DNA of 53,571 bases from Oryzomonas sp. (GTDB taxonomy: Bacteria > Desulfobacterota > Desulfuromonadia > Geobacterales > Pseudopelobacteraceae). Location of the stretch: contig JARLHN010000004.1 of NCBI GenBank assembly GCA_031292255.1, positions 1 through 53,571 on the forward strand, read 5' to 3'. The notes under the pieces are model-generated. The model ran no database searches, was not told the DNA's origin, and was given only the letters and a program-made list of their open reading frames with translations. Shown piece by piece: positions 9,796 through 17,440 of this stretch. Within the stretch, counting starts at the first letter, position 1; every line of letters begins with the position of its first letter. The position numbers were made by a program, and so were the translations under genes.

Positions 9796-10960
9796 TGAGC
9801 AACACCCCGCCCTTCACTACAATCCGGTCGCCCGGATGCAGCCCCTGATCGATGCGGGCGCCGTCGCCCTCTTCGTATCCGGGAATGACCGGGCGCTTGA
9901 CAAACGTCCAGGGCGCAACTTCGACCAGTACAATGGTGCTGTCGTTATCCATGAGAAGAGCTGAATTCGGCACGAACACCGCTGATTTCTGCGGCACGGC
10001 AAAGCTTACGTTGGCGAACATGTTCGGTTTGAATTTGCCGGCCGGATTGGCGAAGGTGATCCGCACCTTGTTGCGGCGCGTGTCCGGTTCCAGTACATCG
10101 CTCACAAAGGCGACGGTGCCGTGAAAGACCTGGCCCGGATAGGCCGGGTATGAGACATCGACGGGCTGGCCCGTGGCAACATGGGCAATGTCGCCCTCCG
10201 GCACGTTCGCCGTGACCCAGACCGAGTTGAGGTTTGCTATGGTCATGAGTGAGGCCGTCGGATCATTGGCGAATGCGCCGGATGCGGTGGTGAGTGCGGT
10301 CACGCTGCCGGCCATCGGTGCCGTCAGGGTCAAAAGGCGCGTTTTGCCTTTGGGTTGGGACGGAACGCCTATCTGCCTGAGCCGTGCTTCGGCCCGGATG
10401 AATTCGGCCCGGGCCTGTGCGGCATCGCTCTCCGCCTGTTCCAGATCCTTGACGGCCCCGGCCCCGGCTTTCTGGACGCCGCGGACGCGCTCCAGTGCCC
10501 GCTCGACATGCTGCAGTGCGTCGCGTGCCTTGTCGTCATCGGCATAAGCCTGCGCCAGGTCGCCAGACTCGATTACGGCCAACTGTTGGCCCTTCGCAAC
10601 GTGATCTCCCAACCGGACTGAAAGCTTGACGACCTTGCCGGCAACCGGCGGCAGGATGTTGACCGTATGGGCGGGATCGGCCTCCACTGCCGCCGGAAAA
10701 AGAAGTGAGTGGGGACTGGTTTTAACGGCCACCTGTTGCACGACCAGTCGAGAACGTAGTGCCGAGCCTTGGGGGATGACTATCTTATCACCTTGATGCG
10801 TAAATGCGGGTGTTGTGGTGTTGGAATCGGCCTGTTCCGCGGCATGGCCGGTTGAACAGGGCACATGTCTCCCCAACCAGACGCCCAACGCGAGAACAAT
10901 CATTACGCCGCCCAGCACGGCGAAGCGTCTTAGCTGTAGATTTCGATTCAATACAGGCAT
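9788..10960 (-). CDS. czcB: RND efflux periplasmic adaptor (CzcB/HlyD family)
   Basis: Membrane-fusion protein that links the RND pump to the outer-membrane channel. It has an N-terminal signal-anchor (about 12-28), a lipoyl-like half at about 95-125 (VAGKVVKLSVRLGDHVAKG), a helical hairpin (about 135-195), the second lipoyl half and a beta-barrel (about 205-330), and a membrane-proximal domain ending GLHPGDRIVVKGG. At 390 residues it has the usual length. No histidine-rich N-terminal extension like that of classical CzcB is seen. The start is supported by AAAGGAG eight bases upstream. It is the first gene of the three-gene efflux operon. Confidence 0.9.
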   Translation of the reverse strand: MPVLNRNLQLRRFAVLGGVMIVLALGVWLGRHVPCSTGHAAEQADSNTTTPAFTHQGDKIVIPQGSALRSRLVVQQVAVKTSPHSLLFPAAVEADPAHTVNILPPVAGKVVKLSVRLGDHVAKGQQLAVIESGDLAQAYADDDKARDALQHVERALERVRGVQKAGAGAVKDLEQAESDAAQARAEFIRAEARLRQIGVPSQPKGKTRLLTLTAPMAGSVTALTTASGAFANDPTASLMTIANLNSVWVTANVPEGDIAHVATGQPVDVSYPAYPGQVFHGTVAFVSDVLEPDTRRNKVRITFANPAGKFKPNMFANVSFAVPQKSAVFVPNSALLMDNDSTIVLVEVAPWTFVKRPVIPGYEEGDGARIDQGLHPGDRIVVKGGVLLND

Positions 10961-11270
10961 GCCATTGCTCCTTTGAATTTCCTTTTATTACTGTAGGGAT
11001 TTGATTGTCGTCCAGGACAAAAGATAATGAAGTTAAATTTCAATATCATTAAACGTGGCGACCTGTCAAATATTTTCGAGACGGGGTGTTAAATCTGTTT
11101 TCAACTCTCATTTGGCAAGTATTGGAGGTCTGGCTTAAAACGGTTGCAGCACGCCACGTCAACGCTTACAATAAAAAAATAAAGGAATGCAGCGCGTGGA
11201 ACCTCCGGCAGGGGCAGTAGATCAGCATGCGTCAGCCTGATGCCATCCCGGATCGTTCATTATGAACGTT
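10961..11270. other. Intergenic region upstream of the efflux operon
   Basis: This 310-bp gap has no credible gene and probably holds the efflux-operon promoter. Two symmetric elements stand out. CGTTCAT-T-ATGAACG (11254-11268) lies just after the response-regulator stop codon and could be a short terminator or an operator. ACGTGGCG (11053-11060) recurs inverted as CGCCACGT (11152-11159). Neither matches an operator I can name. Confidence 0.4.
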
Positions 11271-11876
11271 TCAAGGCTTGATGAGCCGGCCGGATGCCGC
11301 CTTGACGGCCGCTTCGATACGGGTTGCCACACCGAGCTTGCGAACGGCGCTTTCAATGTGAAAGTCGACAGTACGCTTGCTCAGGCCCAAAATATCCGCT
11401 ATTTCGTTGGATGTTTTGCCGCGTGCCGACCATGTCAGGGTTTCAACCTCGCGGTCGTTCAAGTTTGCATGCTGCGCCCAGACTTCGCTGCGCGCGATGC
11501 GTCTGAGTCGCGCGGCTATAATTTCGTTGAGCAGATCGAAATCGATCGGTTTGGTGACGTAGTCGTCAGCTCCGAGTTTTCGGCCTTTGAGCTCATTGTT
11601 GCGGTCGGACAACGCCGTCAGGAATACGAAAGGGATACTCTCAAAGTGCGGGGAGAGGGCGGACAAACGCTCCAGAACCTCAAAACCCGACATGACCGGC
11701 ATGTTGATGTCACACAGCACGAGATCGGGATAGAGCTTCAATATGGCAGCGAAGCCCTCCTGACCATTGGGGGCGATACTGACCTCAAAACCCCTTTCCA
11801 CGAGTTCCTCCGCGATCAGCGCCGCAGTCTCATGATCGTCTTCAATACATAAAATTTTCCTGGGAATATCTGTCAT
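11271..11876 (-). CDS. Response regulator, REC + LuxR-type HTH (NarL/FixJ-like)
   Basis: A 201-residue two-domain transcription factor. The receiver domain (about 7-125) has the acidic pair EDD at 12-14, the phospho-acceptor D56 in LCDINMP, a conserved Thr (FLTA) and Lys (VTKP). A GerE/LuxR helix-turn-helix fills about 135-198, with the signature TSNEIADILGLSKRTVDFHI. The gene is divergent from a histidine kinase and lies upstream of, and in the same direction as, the metal-efflux operon. A role in controlling that operon is plausible from position only. A perfect palindrome lies between it and the kinase. Confidence 0.9.
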   Translation of the reverse strand: MTDIPRKILCIEDDHETAALIAEELVERGFEVSIAPNGQEGFAAILKLYPDLVLCDINMPVMSGFEVLERLSALSPHFESIPFVFLTALSDRNNELKGRKLGADDYVTKPIDFDLLNEIIAARLRRIARSEVWAQHANLNDREVETLTWSARGKTSNEIADILGLSKRTVDFHIESAVRKLGVATRIEAAVKAASGRLIKP

Positions 11877-11996
11877 GGCGCCTCCGATTGCCGTAAGTCT
11901 TCGGCCTGGTCACTTTGGTGGCCGCTGCGGGCTGTTTCGAGGCGGCGTTGCGTTTTCGCATGATTCATGATTACTATAATTCGCCACTGCCTTGGA

Positions 11997-12024
11997 GGTC
12001 TACTGTGATTTATCACAGTAGACC
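11997..12024. promoter_or_regulatory. Perfect 28-bp palindrome, probable operator or leader hairpin
   Basis: Two 13-base arms, GGTCTACTGTGAT and ATCACAGTAGACC, are perfectly complementary around a central TT. The site lies between the divergent response-regulator and kinase genes, 54 bases before the kinase ATG. The inner TGTGA/TCACA half-sites resemble a CRP/FNR-family site but are separated by four bases instead of the six of a CRP site. If transcribed it would also form a very stable RNA hairpin. Confidence 0.6.
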
Positions 12025-12078
12025 GTCCGTATGTGATGAACGCTGTATTTAACCGATTCTTTCGACGGCGGTCCTGTT

Positions 12079-13623
12079 ATGCAAATGGGTTCCATAAAAT
12101 CTCGCCTGTCCCTGGTCTTTACCGGCTTTTTGCTGCTGGTGTTCGTCCTCGGCTTCCTCAGCGTTGAGCGTCTCAGCGAGTATAATGCAGTATCCGCGGA
12201 TATACGCGATCGCTGGTTGCAAAATACCCGTATTTTGGGTGTACTCGACGATCAGACTTCGGATTTTCGCACTGTTGAGGGAGGCCATATATTTTCTCTG
12301 GAGCTTTCAGGGATCATGGCAAGAGAAAAAGAGTTGAAGGATCTCGACAGGACCATTTTGAAGGCTCAGTCCAGCTATGAGCGAATCCCTCATGGCGCTA
12401 TGGAGGCGGATCTTTATGCCCGGTTTTCCGCAGGATGGAACGAATACAAGATAATCTCCAGCCACGTGCTTGACTTGTCGCGTGCGAAGCACAAGGCAGA
12501 GGCGGCTGCAATGTATATGACGACCTCACGATCTGCCTTCAATGCCGCAAACAAAAGCCTTGCCGACCTCGTCAACCTCAATGTCACGAACGCACGCGAG
12601 GCAGGCAAGCGTGCTGATACGACTTACCGGGCCGCACTCGTGCTGATGGGGATTGCGATGTTTGTCGCGGGACTGATGGTTGCCGCCGCTGTCCTCTATA
12701 TCAGGCGCTCCGTATCGGCTCCGCTGGGTATTCTTGTCGCGTGCATGCGCCGGCTTGCAGGCAACGAAACGGATATTGAAATCAAAGGCACGGAGCGGCG
12801 GGATGAGATCGGAGAAATGGCACGCACGGTAGTTGTGTTTCGCAACAACGCGGTAGATTTGGCGCTTAGCCGGCATGAGCTGGCTTTGCAAGCATCAATG
12901 CTCGAAAAGATGCTGGAGGATGAACGGCGCCTGACGGCCCTGCAACGTAATTTTGTGTCTATGGCCTCGCATGAATTTCGTACGCCGTTGACCATAATCG
13001 ACGGGCATGCCCAACGTATGATCAAGATGAGGGACCGGTTGGGAGCCGACGATATTGTCCAGCGTGCCGGCAAACTTCGCGGCGCGGTACTGCAAATGAC
13101 CAATTTGATCGACAACCTGCTCAACTCGTCGCGTCTGCTCGATGGCGATGCCGGGATCAATTATCATCCAATCAAGATAGATCTGGCGCTGCTACTGCGC
13201 GAGGTCTGTCAGTCCTATCATGAAATTGCTCCCGGAGCACAAATCCAGGATGATATTGGCGAGAAGCCGTTAACGGTATTTGGCGATCCGAAGTTGCTGA
13301 ATCTGGTTTTCGGCAATATCCTCTCCAATGCTATCAAATATTCTCCGAGTGGCAGTCTGATCAATATTGCTGCTGCATTTGAATCGGAGAACGTCATCGT
13401 GTCCGTGCAAGATCATGGCATCGGCATTCCTGAAAAGGACCTGGAACAATTGTTCGAGAGATATTACCGAGGAAGCAACGTTTCCAGTATTGCCGGTACG
13501 GGTGTTGGTCTCCACCTTGTCAAAATGGTGATTGAACTGCATGGTGGCGGCATCAAGGTTGAAAGTAGAGAGGGCGAGGGATCCCGTTTTACTGTCATGC
13601 TGCCAATAAAACTCCTTGCCTAA
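12079..13623 (+). CDS. Membrane sensor histidine kinase with HAMP domain
   Basis: Length is 514 residues. Membrane segments at about 11-29 and 185-207 enclose a helical periplasmic sensor (about 30-184) like the four-helix bundle of chemoreceptors. A HAMP linker (about 208-262), a short coiled coil and a HisKA domain with the phospho-accepting H298 in SMASHEFRTPL follow. The ATPase domain has an N-box (NILSNAIKYS), DHGIGIPE and GTGVGLHLVK. It probably phosphorylates the divergently encoded LuxR-type regulator. The ATG at 12079 is followed by a second ATG at 12085 in the same frame; the ribosome site for either is weak (GGCGG). The ligand is unknown. Confidence 0.88.
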   Translation: MQMGSIKSRLSLVFTGFLLLVFVLGFLSVERLSEYNAVSADIRDRWLQNTRILGVLDDQTSDFRTVEGGHIFSLELSGIMAREKELKDLDRTILKAQSSYERIPHGAMEADLYARFSAGWNEYKIISSHVLDLSRAKHKAEAAAMYMTTSRSAFNAANKSLADLVNLNVTNAREAGKRADTTYRAALVLMGIAMFVAGLMVAAAVLYIRRSVSAPLGILVACMRRLAGNETDIEIKGTERRDEIGEMARTVVVFRNNAVDLALSRHELALQASMLEKMLEDERRLTALQRNFVSMASHEFRTPLTIIDGHAQRMIKMRDRLGADDIVQRAGKLRGAVLQMTNLIDNLLNSSRLLDGDAGINYHPIKIDLALLLREVCQSYHEIAPGAQIQDDIGEKPLTVFGDPKLLNLVFGNILSNAIKYSPSGSLINIAAAFESENVIVSVQDHGIGIPEKDLEQLFERYYRGSNVSSIAGTGVGLHLVKMVIELHGGGIKVESREGEGSRFTVMLPIKLLA

Positions 13624-14239
13624 GCTGGGAATCCGGCTCTGGCAGGGCGTTAATATCACGATGAAAAACCAAGAAGAAAATTGCCAGGGATGACGTGGAG
13701 TGTCAGTCTCGCTGGATCCGCCAGGCCCGCCCCCGGTTTGTTCCACTCTCCATTCAGGATACCCGATCCGATCAACTCCCCGGCCACCAGCCGTGACAAC
13801 TGAACGCCGAAATAATCGTCTTCTTGATTAGTAAAATCCAATGTTACTTTTTCTGAAACGTCCACATCCCAACCGGAGACTTGACTTTTAACGTACTGTT
13901 GTTACGCTAGTAATGCTCCGCGAATGCTTTTAATAACCGTAAGACAACAGGAGAATGAAAGGGAAAATGGCACGGAAAAATGTTTTCATGAAAGCCGGGA
14001 GGAGATAAAAGGGCAACGTTGATTGGACTGGGACGATTTGGAATTCTCCAATACCATTTGGAGGCCATATGAGGACCTGGACAGTTTAAGCTTGGTTTTG
14101 ATGGACCTGCATTTATTTGATATGCTTCCTATTCATTCCCAAGATCTCTTTGCTGAATAAAAATGGTGTCCAGGCGCAAAATAAAATGCAACTCGATGGA
14201 TTCTTGTCTCGACTACAGGGGCAACTTAAAGGTTCGTAA
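13624..14239. other. 616-bp intergenic stretch, gene-poor
   Basis: No convincing gene is present. On the minus strand a frame from about 13898 down to 13656 is open for about 80 codons and has protein-like composition (for example FTNQEDDYFGVQLSRLVAGE). It lacks a good start and I recognise no family, so it may be the end of a decayed gene. A 17-codon frame with a good AGGAG ribosome site begins near 13955. Otherwise the DNA is AT-rich and featureless. Confidence 0.35.
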
Positions 14240-14650
14240 ATGTCCGAGGTGATCATGGTGACAAAAATGAAGAACGAACGACAGGCGCAATTTCGAGAGA
14301 TGCTCCTGGAGAAGAAACGTGCGATGTGGAATGAGTTGCGTAATGAACTGTTTCAGAAAACGGGGGAAGAGTTGCACAGCCAGTTCGAGTTGGCCCTCGA
14401 CCCGGCGGAACAGGGTCTCATCGATCTCCTCGAGGATACGGGGTTGGATGTGGCCGATATCCGTCGACAGGAATTGACGGCAATTGACGAGGCGATGGGG
14501 AGATTGGAACGAGGGACCTACGGCATATGCGAGGAATGCGGCCGGGAAATTCCCGAAGAGAGGCTACGAGTGACACCTTTTGCGCGCTATTGCGTCAAAG
14601 ACCAGGAAAAACGGGAAGGACCGTCCTATCCCCCTGGCGTGACGTTATAG
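14240..14650 (+). CDS. DksA/TraR-type zinc-finger protein
   Basis: A 136-residue protein with an N-terminal helical coiled coil (about 10-90) and a C-terminal zinc finger typical of DksA/TraR regulators, which bind RNA polymerase through its secondary channel. The finger reads CEECG (C97, C100) and later YCVKDQ (C118). The fourth ligand position, normally Cys, is Asp at 121, so this is a C3-type variant of the usual C4 finger. The coiled-coil tip lacks an obvious DksA-style pair of aspartates at the expected place, so function may differ from housekeeping DksA. The start at 14240 has AAAGG seven bases upstream; an alternative ATG at 14255 has GAGGTG too close to it. It stands alone in the region. 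Confidence 0.8.
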   Translation: MSEVIMVTKMKNERQAQFREMLLEKKRAMWNELRNELFQKTGEELHSQFELALDPAEQGLIDLLEDTGLDVADIRRQELTAIDEAMGRLERGTYGICEECGREIPEERLRVTPFARYCVKDQEKREGPSYPPGVTL

Positions 14651-14807
14651 GGGCTCTGCGCATAATACTCAACAGGGGTGCCTGCGGAAAACGGAATTTT
14701 ATGGCGGTGTACCGTTAGTAATTCACCATTATTTCGATACGTTATGGTCGATGTTCTGGTCATCGGGACGGCTTGGCAGCATCTCGTGCCCTAATGGAAA
14801 ATAGGGG

Positions 14808-15521
14808 TCAAAAATAATACTGCCAATACACCTTTGCGCCGGGAAAACTGTTGCCGAATTCCCGTTTCCACTCCAGGTCGAGCCCTGCGATGCTTTGCCT
14901 GGCAATGGTGAAACGGTTTCCGATAACGGCTTCATAGTCGTTGCGCTGCTCGCGCAGGAAAAAAACTGCCACAGAAGCGACACCCCGGTGCGCCAGCGCT
15001 CCGAAAAATCATGCACGAGGCCGATACCCGGCCCCAGGCCCGCCACGGACACCGCGCGGACCGTTTCCGAGGGGATGGCCCACCAGGGGAAGCGGTCGGT
15101 AAGCCGCAGGCCGGGACGGGCCGTCTCCAGCAGGGACAGGAGGTGATAGGAACAGTTTTCATCGAGGAAGTAATAGTCGAACCAGGCCGAACGCATCTCC
15201 CATACGTGGCGCAACAACTGGCCGATCTCCTCGGGGGTCAGATTCTGGTCGTATTCCCAGATGTCGCGATTCTCGATATCACCGTAGGTTTTGACCGCAG
15301 CGTAATACGGGGCAATGGAGAATCGCCCCTGATACCCGCCGAAGAGTCCCTTGAAAGCGAATTTAACCCCGCGTTCCTCGCGGGTGTTGGCGGCGTAATT
15401 GATGGTATTGTCCCAAAGCCGTGCCTTTCGTGGAATCCGTGGTAACCGCGCACGATGATACCAGCGCCATGAGGCTGCCGACAGCTATAACTCTGATGGG
15501 AAAAGGGGTAATTTGGAACAT
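14808..15521 (-). pseudogene. DUF4105-family gene, deleted and frameshifted
   Basis: On the minus strand an ATG at 15521 with a strong AGGAGG site begins a lipoprotein-like signal (MFQITPFPIRVIAVGSL, then VSSCAV). After about 30 codons, near 15429, the frame is lost. From there the next frame encodes the core of a DUF4105 protein (a periplasmic domain of the Lnb-type family): NYAANTREERGVKFAFKG, then the hallmark FDYYFLDENCSYHLLSLLE and RPGLRLTDRFPWW. At a run of seven A (14959-14965) the frame shifts again, and the natural C-terminus (REQRNDYEAVIGNRF to AKVYWQYYF) reads in another frame to a stop at 14808. Family members are much longer, so the N-terminal half is deleted. Whether the signal belonged to the same gene cannot be told. 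Confidence 0.7.
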
Positions 15522-15788
15522 GATATACCTCCTCTTGTGAACATGTCCGTTAGTCCTGATAATCGAACAGGTGAAGGATATTTTCATCCTTTACTAAATT
15601 ATACAAAACTTCCCGGCCAATACAAAAAAATCAACGAGTATGCAGCTTCTCAGCTGACATTAGCGCCTTTCATTGCCGCGTTAGCCGCGGATTGGTACTG
15701 CTTGGATGAGCTTTTGATGCCGGCGTCTCTTGACTTGGAGCAAAAAGAGGTGATGCTTTACGCTGGTGGTTACCGGGTAAACGTCGAC

Positions 15789-15826
15789 ACCCCGCAATGG
15801 CTTGGGCGGACAAGCCCTTGTGGGGT
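15789..15826 (+). promoter_or_regulatory. Stable leader hairpin upstream of the coiled-coil gene
   Basis: ACCCCGCAA pairs with TTGTGGGGT (one G-U) and, after a 2x2 internal mismatch, GCTTG pairs with CAAGC around the loop GGCGGA. The 38-base structure ends 40 bases before the start codon of the secreted coiled-coil protein. There is no T-run, so it looks more like a structured 5' leader than a terminator. Confidence 0.45.
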
Positions 15827-15866
15827 TCCCGGCATGATGCTGACTCCGAGGAAAGGAGTGGAGAAA

Positions 15867-16238
15867 ATGAAAAGGTATTGGATAGTCATGGCCGTATTCT
15901 GTCTTATCTGTTCAGGTTCATTGAATGTTTTCGGTGACGAGCAAAAGGATCAAAAGGACGAGTATCAGAAACAGACGGAGTCAAAGCTCACGGAATTCAA
16001 GCAGAAACTAGAAGAATTGCAGGTCAGGGCTGTTGATCTGAAGGAGGATTCGAAAGAACAGTTCAATTTGAAAATGGAGGAGTTGAAGGAGAAAAAGGCA
16101 GCGGCTCAAAAGAAACTGGAAAAAATGAAGAGTGCAAGTGACGAGGACTGGAAGAAGGTGAAGGCCGAAATTGACTCTGCGTTGGAGGACTTAAATCAGA
16201 GGTTCAATAATATCAAGCATCATTTTATGAAACCTTGA
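15867..16238 (+). CDS. Secreted coiled-coil protein of unknown function
   Basis: A 123-residue protein with a cleavable-looking signal peptide (MKRYWIVMAVFCLICSG, cleavage probably after VFG at about 25) followed by a highly charged, Lys/Glu-rich helical region over the rest (for example FKQKLEELQVRAVDLKED). The mature part should form a periplasmic coiled coil. The frame is open further upstream, but this ATG has AAAGGAG eight bases before it and begins the signal peptide, so it is chosen. Similar short coiled-coil periplasmic proteins occur in Geobacter-like genomes, but I cannot assign a function. A stable hairpin lies in the leader. Confidence 0.75.
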   Translation: MKRYWIVMAVFCLICSGSLNVFGDEQKDQKDEYQKQTESKLTEFKQKLEELQVRAVDLKEDSKEQFNLKMEELKEKKAAAQKKLEKMKSASDEDWKKVKAEIDSALEDLNQRFNNIKHHFMKP

Positions 16239-16497
16239 GCAGATGGGGTTTCTCTCGTGCCGGACAATTCATCGCCCCGACCCTGCTGCCCAAGGATCGC
16301 GTATATCGTTTAATGGATCTGGGACGGTCCAAATTCAAGGATCTGTAACCCCTGTTTCGGGAGGGGCTTTCCGCAGCCCTTTCCCCGCATTTCCCCTTTT
16401 CCCTGTTTTGTGGTATCCTAAGCTCAGTAAAAACGATAGCACCGTGACGCACCATGACTTCGGGATACGGCCCGGCTCATGGCGCCAGCCACCATCA

Positions 16498-16530
16498 AAA
16501 AGCCGTCAAGGGGGGCTCGTGACGGCTTTT
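16498..16530 (+). terminator. Intrinsic terminator-like hairpin (possible attenuator)
   Basis: A perfect 11-bp stem, AAAAGCCGTCA with TGACGGCTTTT, has an 11-base G-rich loop. The right arm ends in T4, followed by ACCTTTT. It lies 19 bases before the ATG of a 50-residue membrane protein and 260 bases after the coiled-coil gene, so it could end an upstream transcript or attenuate the small gene. I see no further gene in 16239-16497. Confidence 0.65.
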
Positions 16531-16549
16531 ACCTTTTAGGACAACGACT

Positions 16550-16702
16550 ATGATGCTCGACATCACATTGATAGATATTTTGCTCGCGCTCATGCTGATC
16601 ATTTTGTTGTTGATACTGTTCGGCATGAAGATCGTCATCAACAGCATGCGTGGGATTATATCAAAAGCATCGGACGATTCCCTCTCCGGCAGAGCAAAAT
16701 AG
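16550..16702 (+). CDS. Small single-span membrane protein (50 aa)
   Basis: A short frame, ATG at 16550 to TAG at 16700-16702. It encodes a strongly hydrophobic segment at about 5-25 (ITLIDILLALMLIILLLILF) followed by a basic then polar tail ending SDDSLSGRAK. An AGGA ribosome site sits eight bases upstream. The combination of a ribosome site, one clear membrane helix and a charged tail makes it a credible small membrane protein, although no family is recognised. It follows a terminator-like hairpin directly, suggesting control by attenuation or its own promoter within the hairpin region. Confidence 0.5.
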   Translation: MMLDITLIDILLALMLIILLLILFGMKIVINSMRGIISKASDDSLSGRAK

Positions 16703-16820
16703 CACCTCAATGTATTTACTCGCACGCTTCCTGTAGATAAATTTAAAAAATTTTAGAGGAAACACGGATATAGCTCACAAAATTATCTGTTGCCACCTCT
16801 AAGCCCTTCCGAGCATAAAA

Positions 16821-17057
16821 TCAATAATAGAAGGTTATTAGAAGTTTTTCGGTAACGCTGTCAAGCATTGCAGTCCTCAAACGCATGAATAGTTGCTCTG
16901 TCTGGTAATCATAAGACGTTGCCAGCAGGTTAGCATATTTTTTATCGGAGGTCTTAAGCCTTCTTGAGATGATAGGGGAGGGGAAACGGTCTTGCAGTTC
17001 GATTGGAACACGCCTGACATATTGGTATCGCGTGCCACGTTTTGTGATATGTTTCAT
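16821..17057 (-). pseudogene. Tyrosine-recombinase (integrase) N-terminal fragment
   Basis: Seventy-eight codons encode only the N-terminal DNA-binding part of a phage-type integrase of the DUF6538 kind: KRGTRYQYVRRVPIEL, then ISRRLKTSDKKYANLLA. The core-binding and catalytic domains with the Arg-His-Tyr residues are absent; the frame ends in unrelated sequence. The gene begins 80 bases past the 3' end of tRNA-Arg and points away from it, the usual layout for an element integrated at a tRNA gene. It is therefore read as the relic of an integrative element. An in-frame TTG at 17060 precedes the ATG. The downstream stretch 16703-16820 holds nothing recognisable. Confidence 0.7.
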
Positions 17058-17136
17058 CAAGTTAGCTATCTCAAAATGTTCGCAGTTTGTACTACAAAGC
17101 GAAAATCGTGAGCTAAATAACTGAATTTAAATAAAT

Positions 17137-17213
17137 TGGCGGGCGGCATGGGATTCGAACCCACGACCCCAGGCTTCGGAGGCCTGTACTCTATCCAACT
17201 GAGCTAACCGCCC
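17137..17213 (-). tRNA. tRNA-Arg (anticodon CCG)
   Basis: A full cloverleaf can be folded on the minus strand: acceptor GGGCGGT pairing with GCCGCCC, D-arm TAGCTCAGTTGGATAGA, anticodon arm CAGGC-CTCCGAA-GCCTG (anticodon CCG, reading CGG), and T-arm with GGTTCGAATCC. The 3' CCA is encoded. Length is 77 bases. An integrase fragment lies just beyond its 3' end, so this tRNA was probably an integration site. Confidence 0.97.
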
Positions 17214-17440
17214 GCACCATTCCTATCCCATAGCGGACATTATTCAATCAAAATACACTAATCGGGCGGTCAACTCAAGCCAAAAAACTGTCATTTTGGC
17301 GAATGCTCTGTTAGTATGCGGCTTCGGGAGAGAATCATGCAACACGTGTCCCTGTCCATGGTATTTAATGTCGCTTTGACCGCGCCGGTTCTGGTTGATG
17401 CCGCTTTCAGGCGGGCCTGTACTGGGCTTGAGGGGTTGGG

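Noticed and set aside
11053-11159. Widely spaced inverted pair ACGTGGCG / CGCCACGT
   Set aside because: Eight bases about 90 bp apart may be chance; no supporting feature.
11997-12024. Reading the palindrome as a CRP site
   Set aside because: TGTGA and TCACA are separated by four bases, whereas a CRP site has six.
13656-13898. Minus-strand frame with protein-like composition
   Set aside because: No ATG or ribosome site, no family recognised, and no neighbouring partner; described under the intergenic entry only.
15513-15866. Upstream extension of the coiled-coil frame
   Set aside because: The extension has no ribosome site at its start and no protein-like features, while the ATG at 15867 has a strong site and begins a signal peptide.
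16440-16530. Possible cyclic-di-GMP (GEMM-type) or other riboswitch before the small membrane protein
   Set aside because: The conserved GEMM core and tetraloop-receptor elements are not there; only the terminator-like hairpin can be supported.
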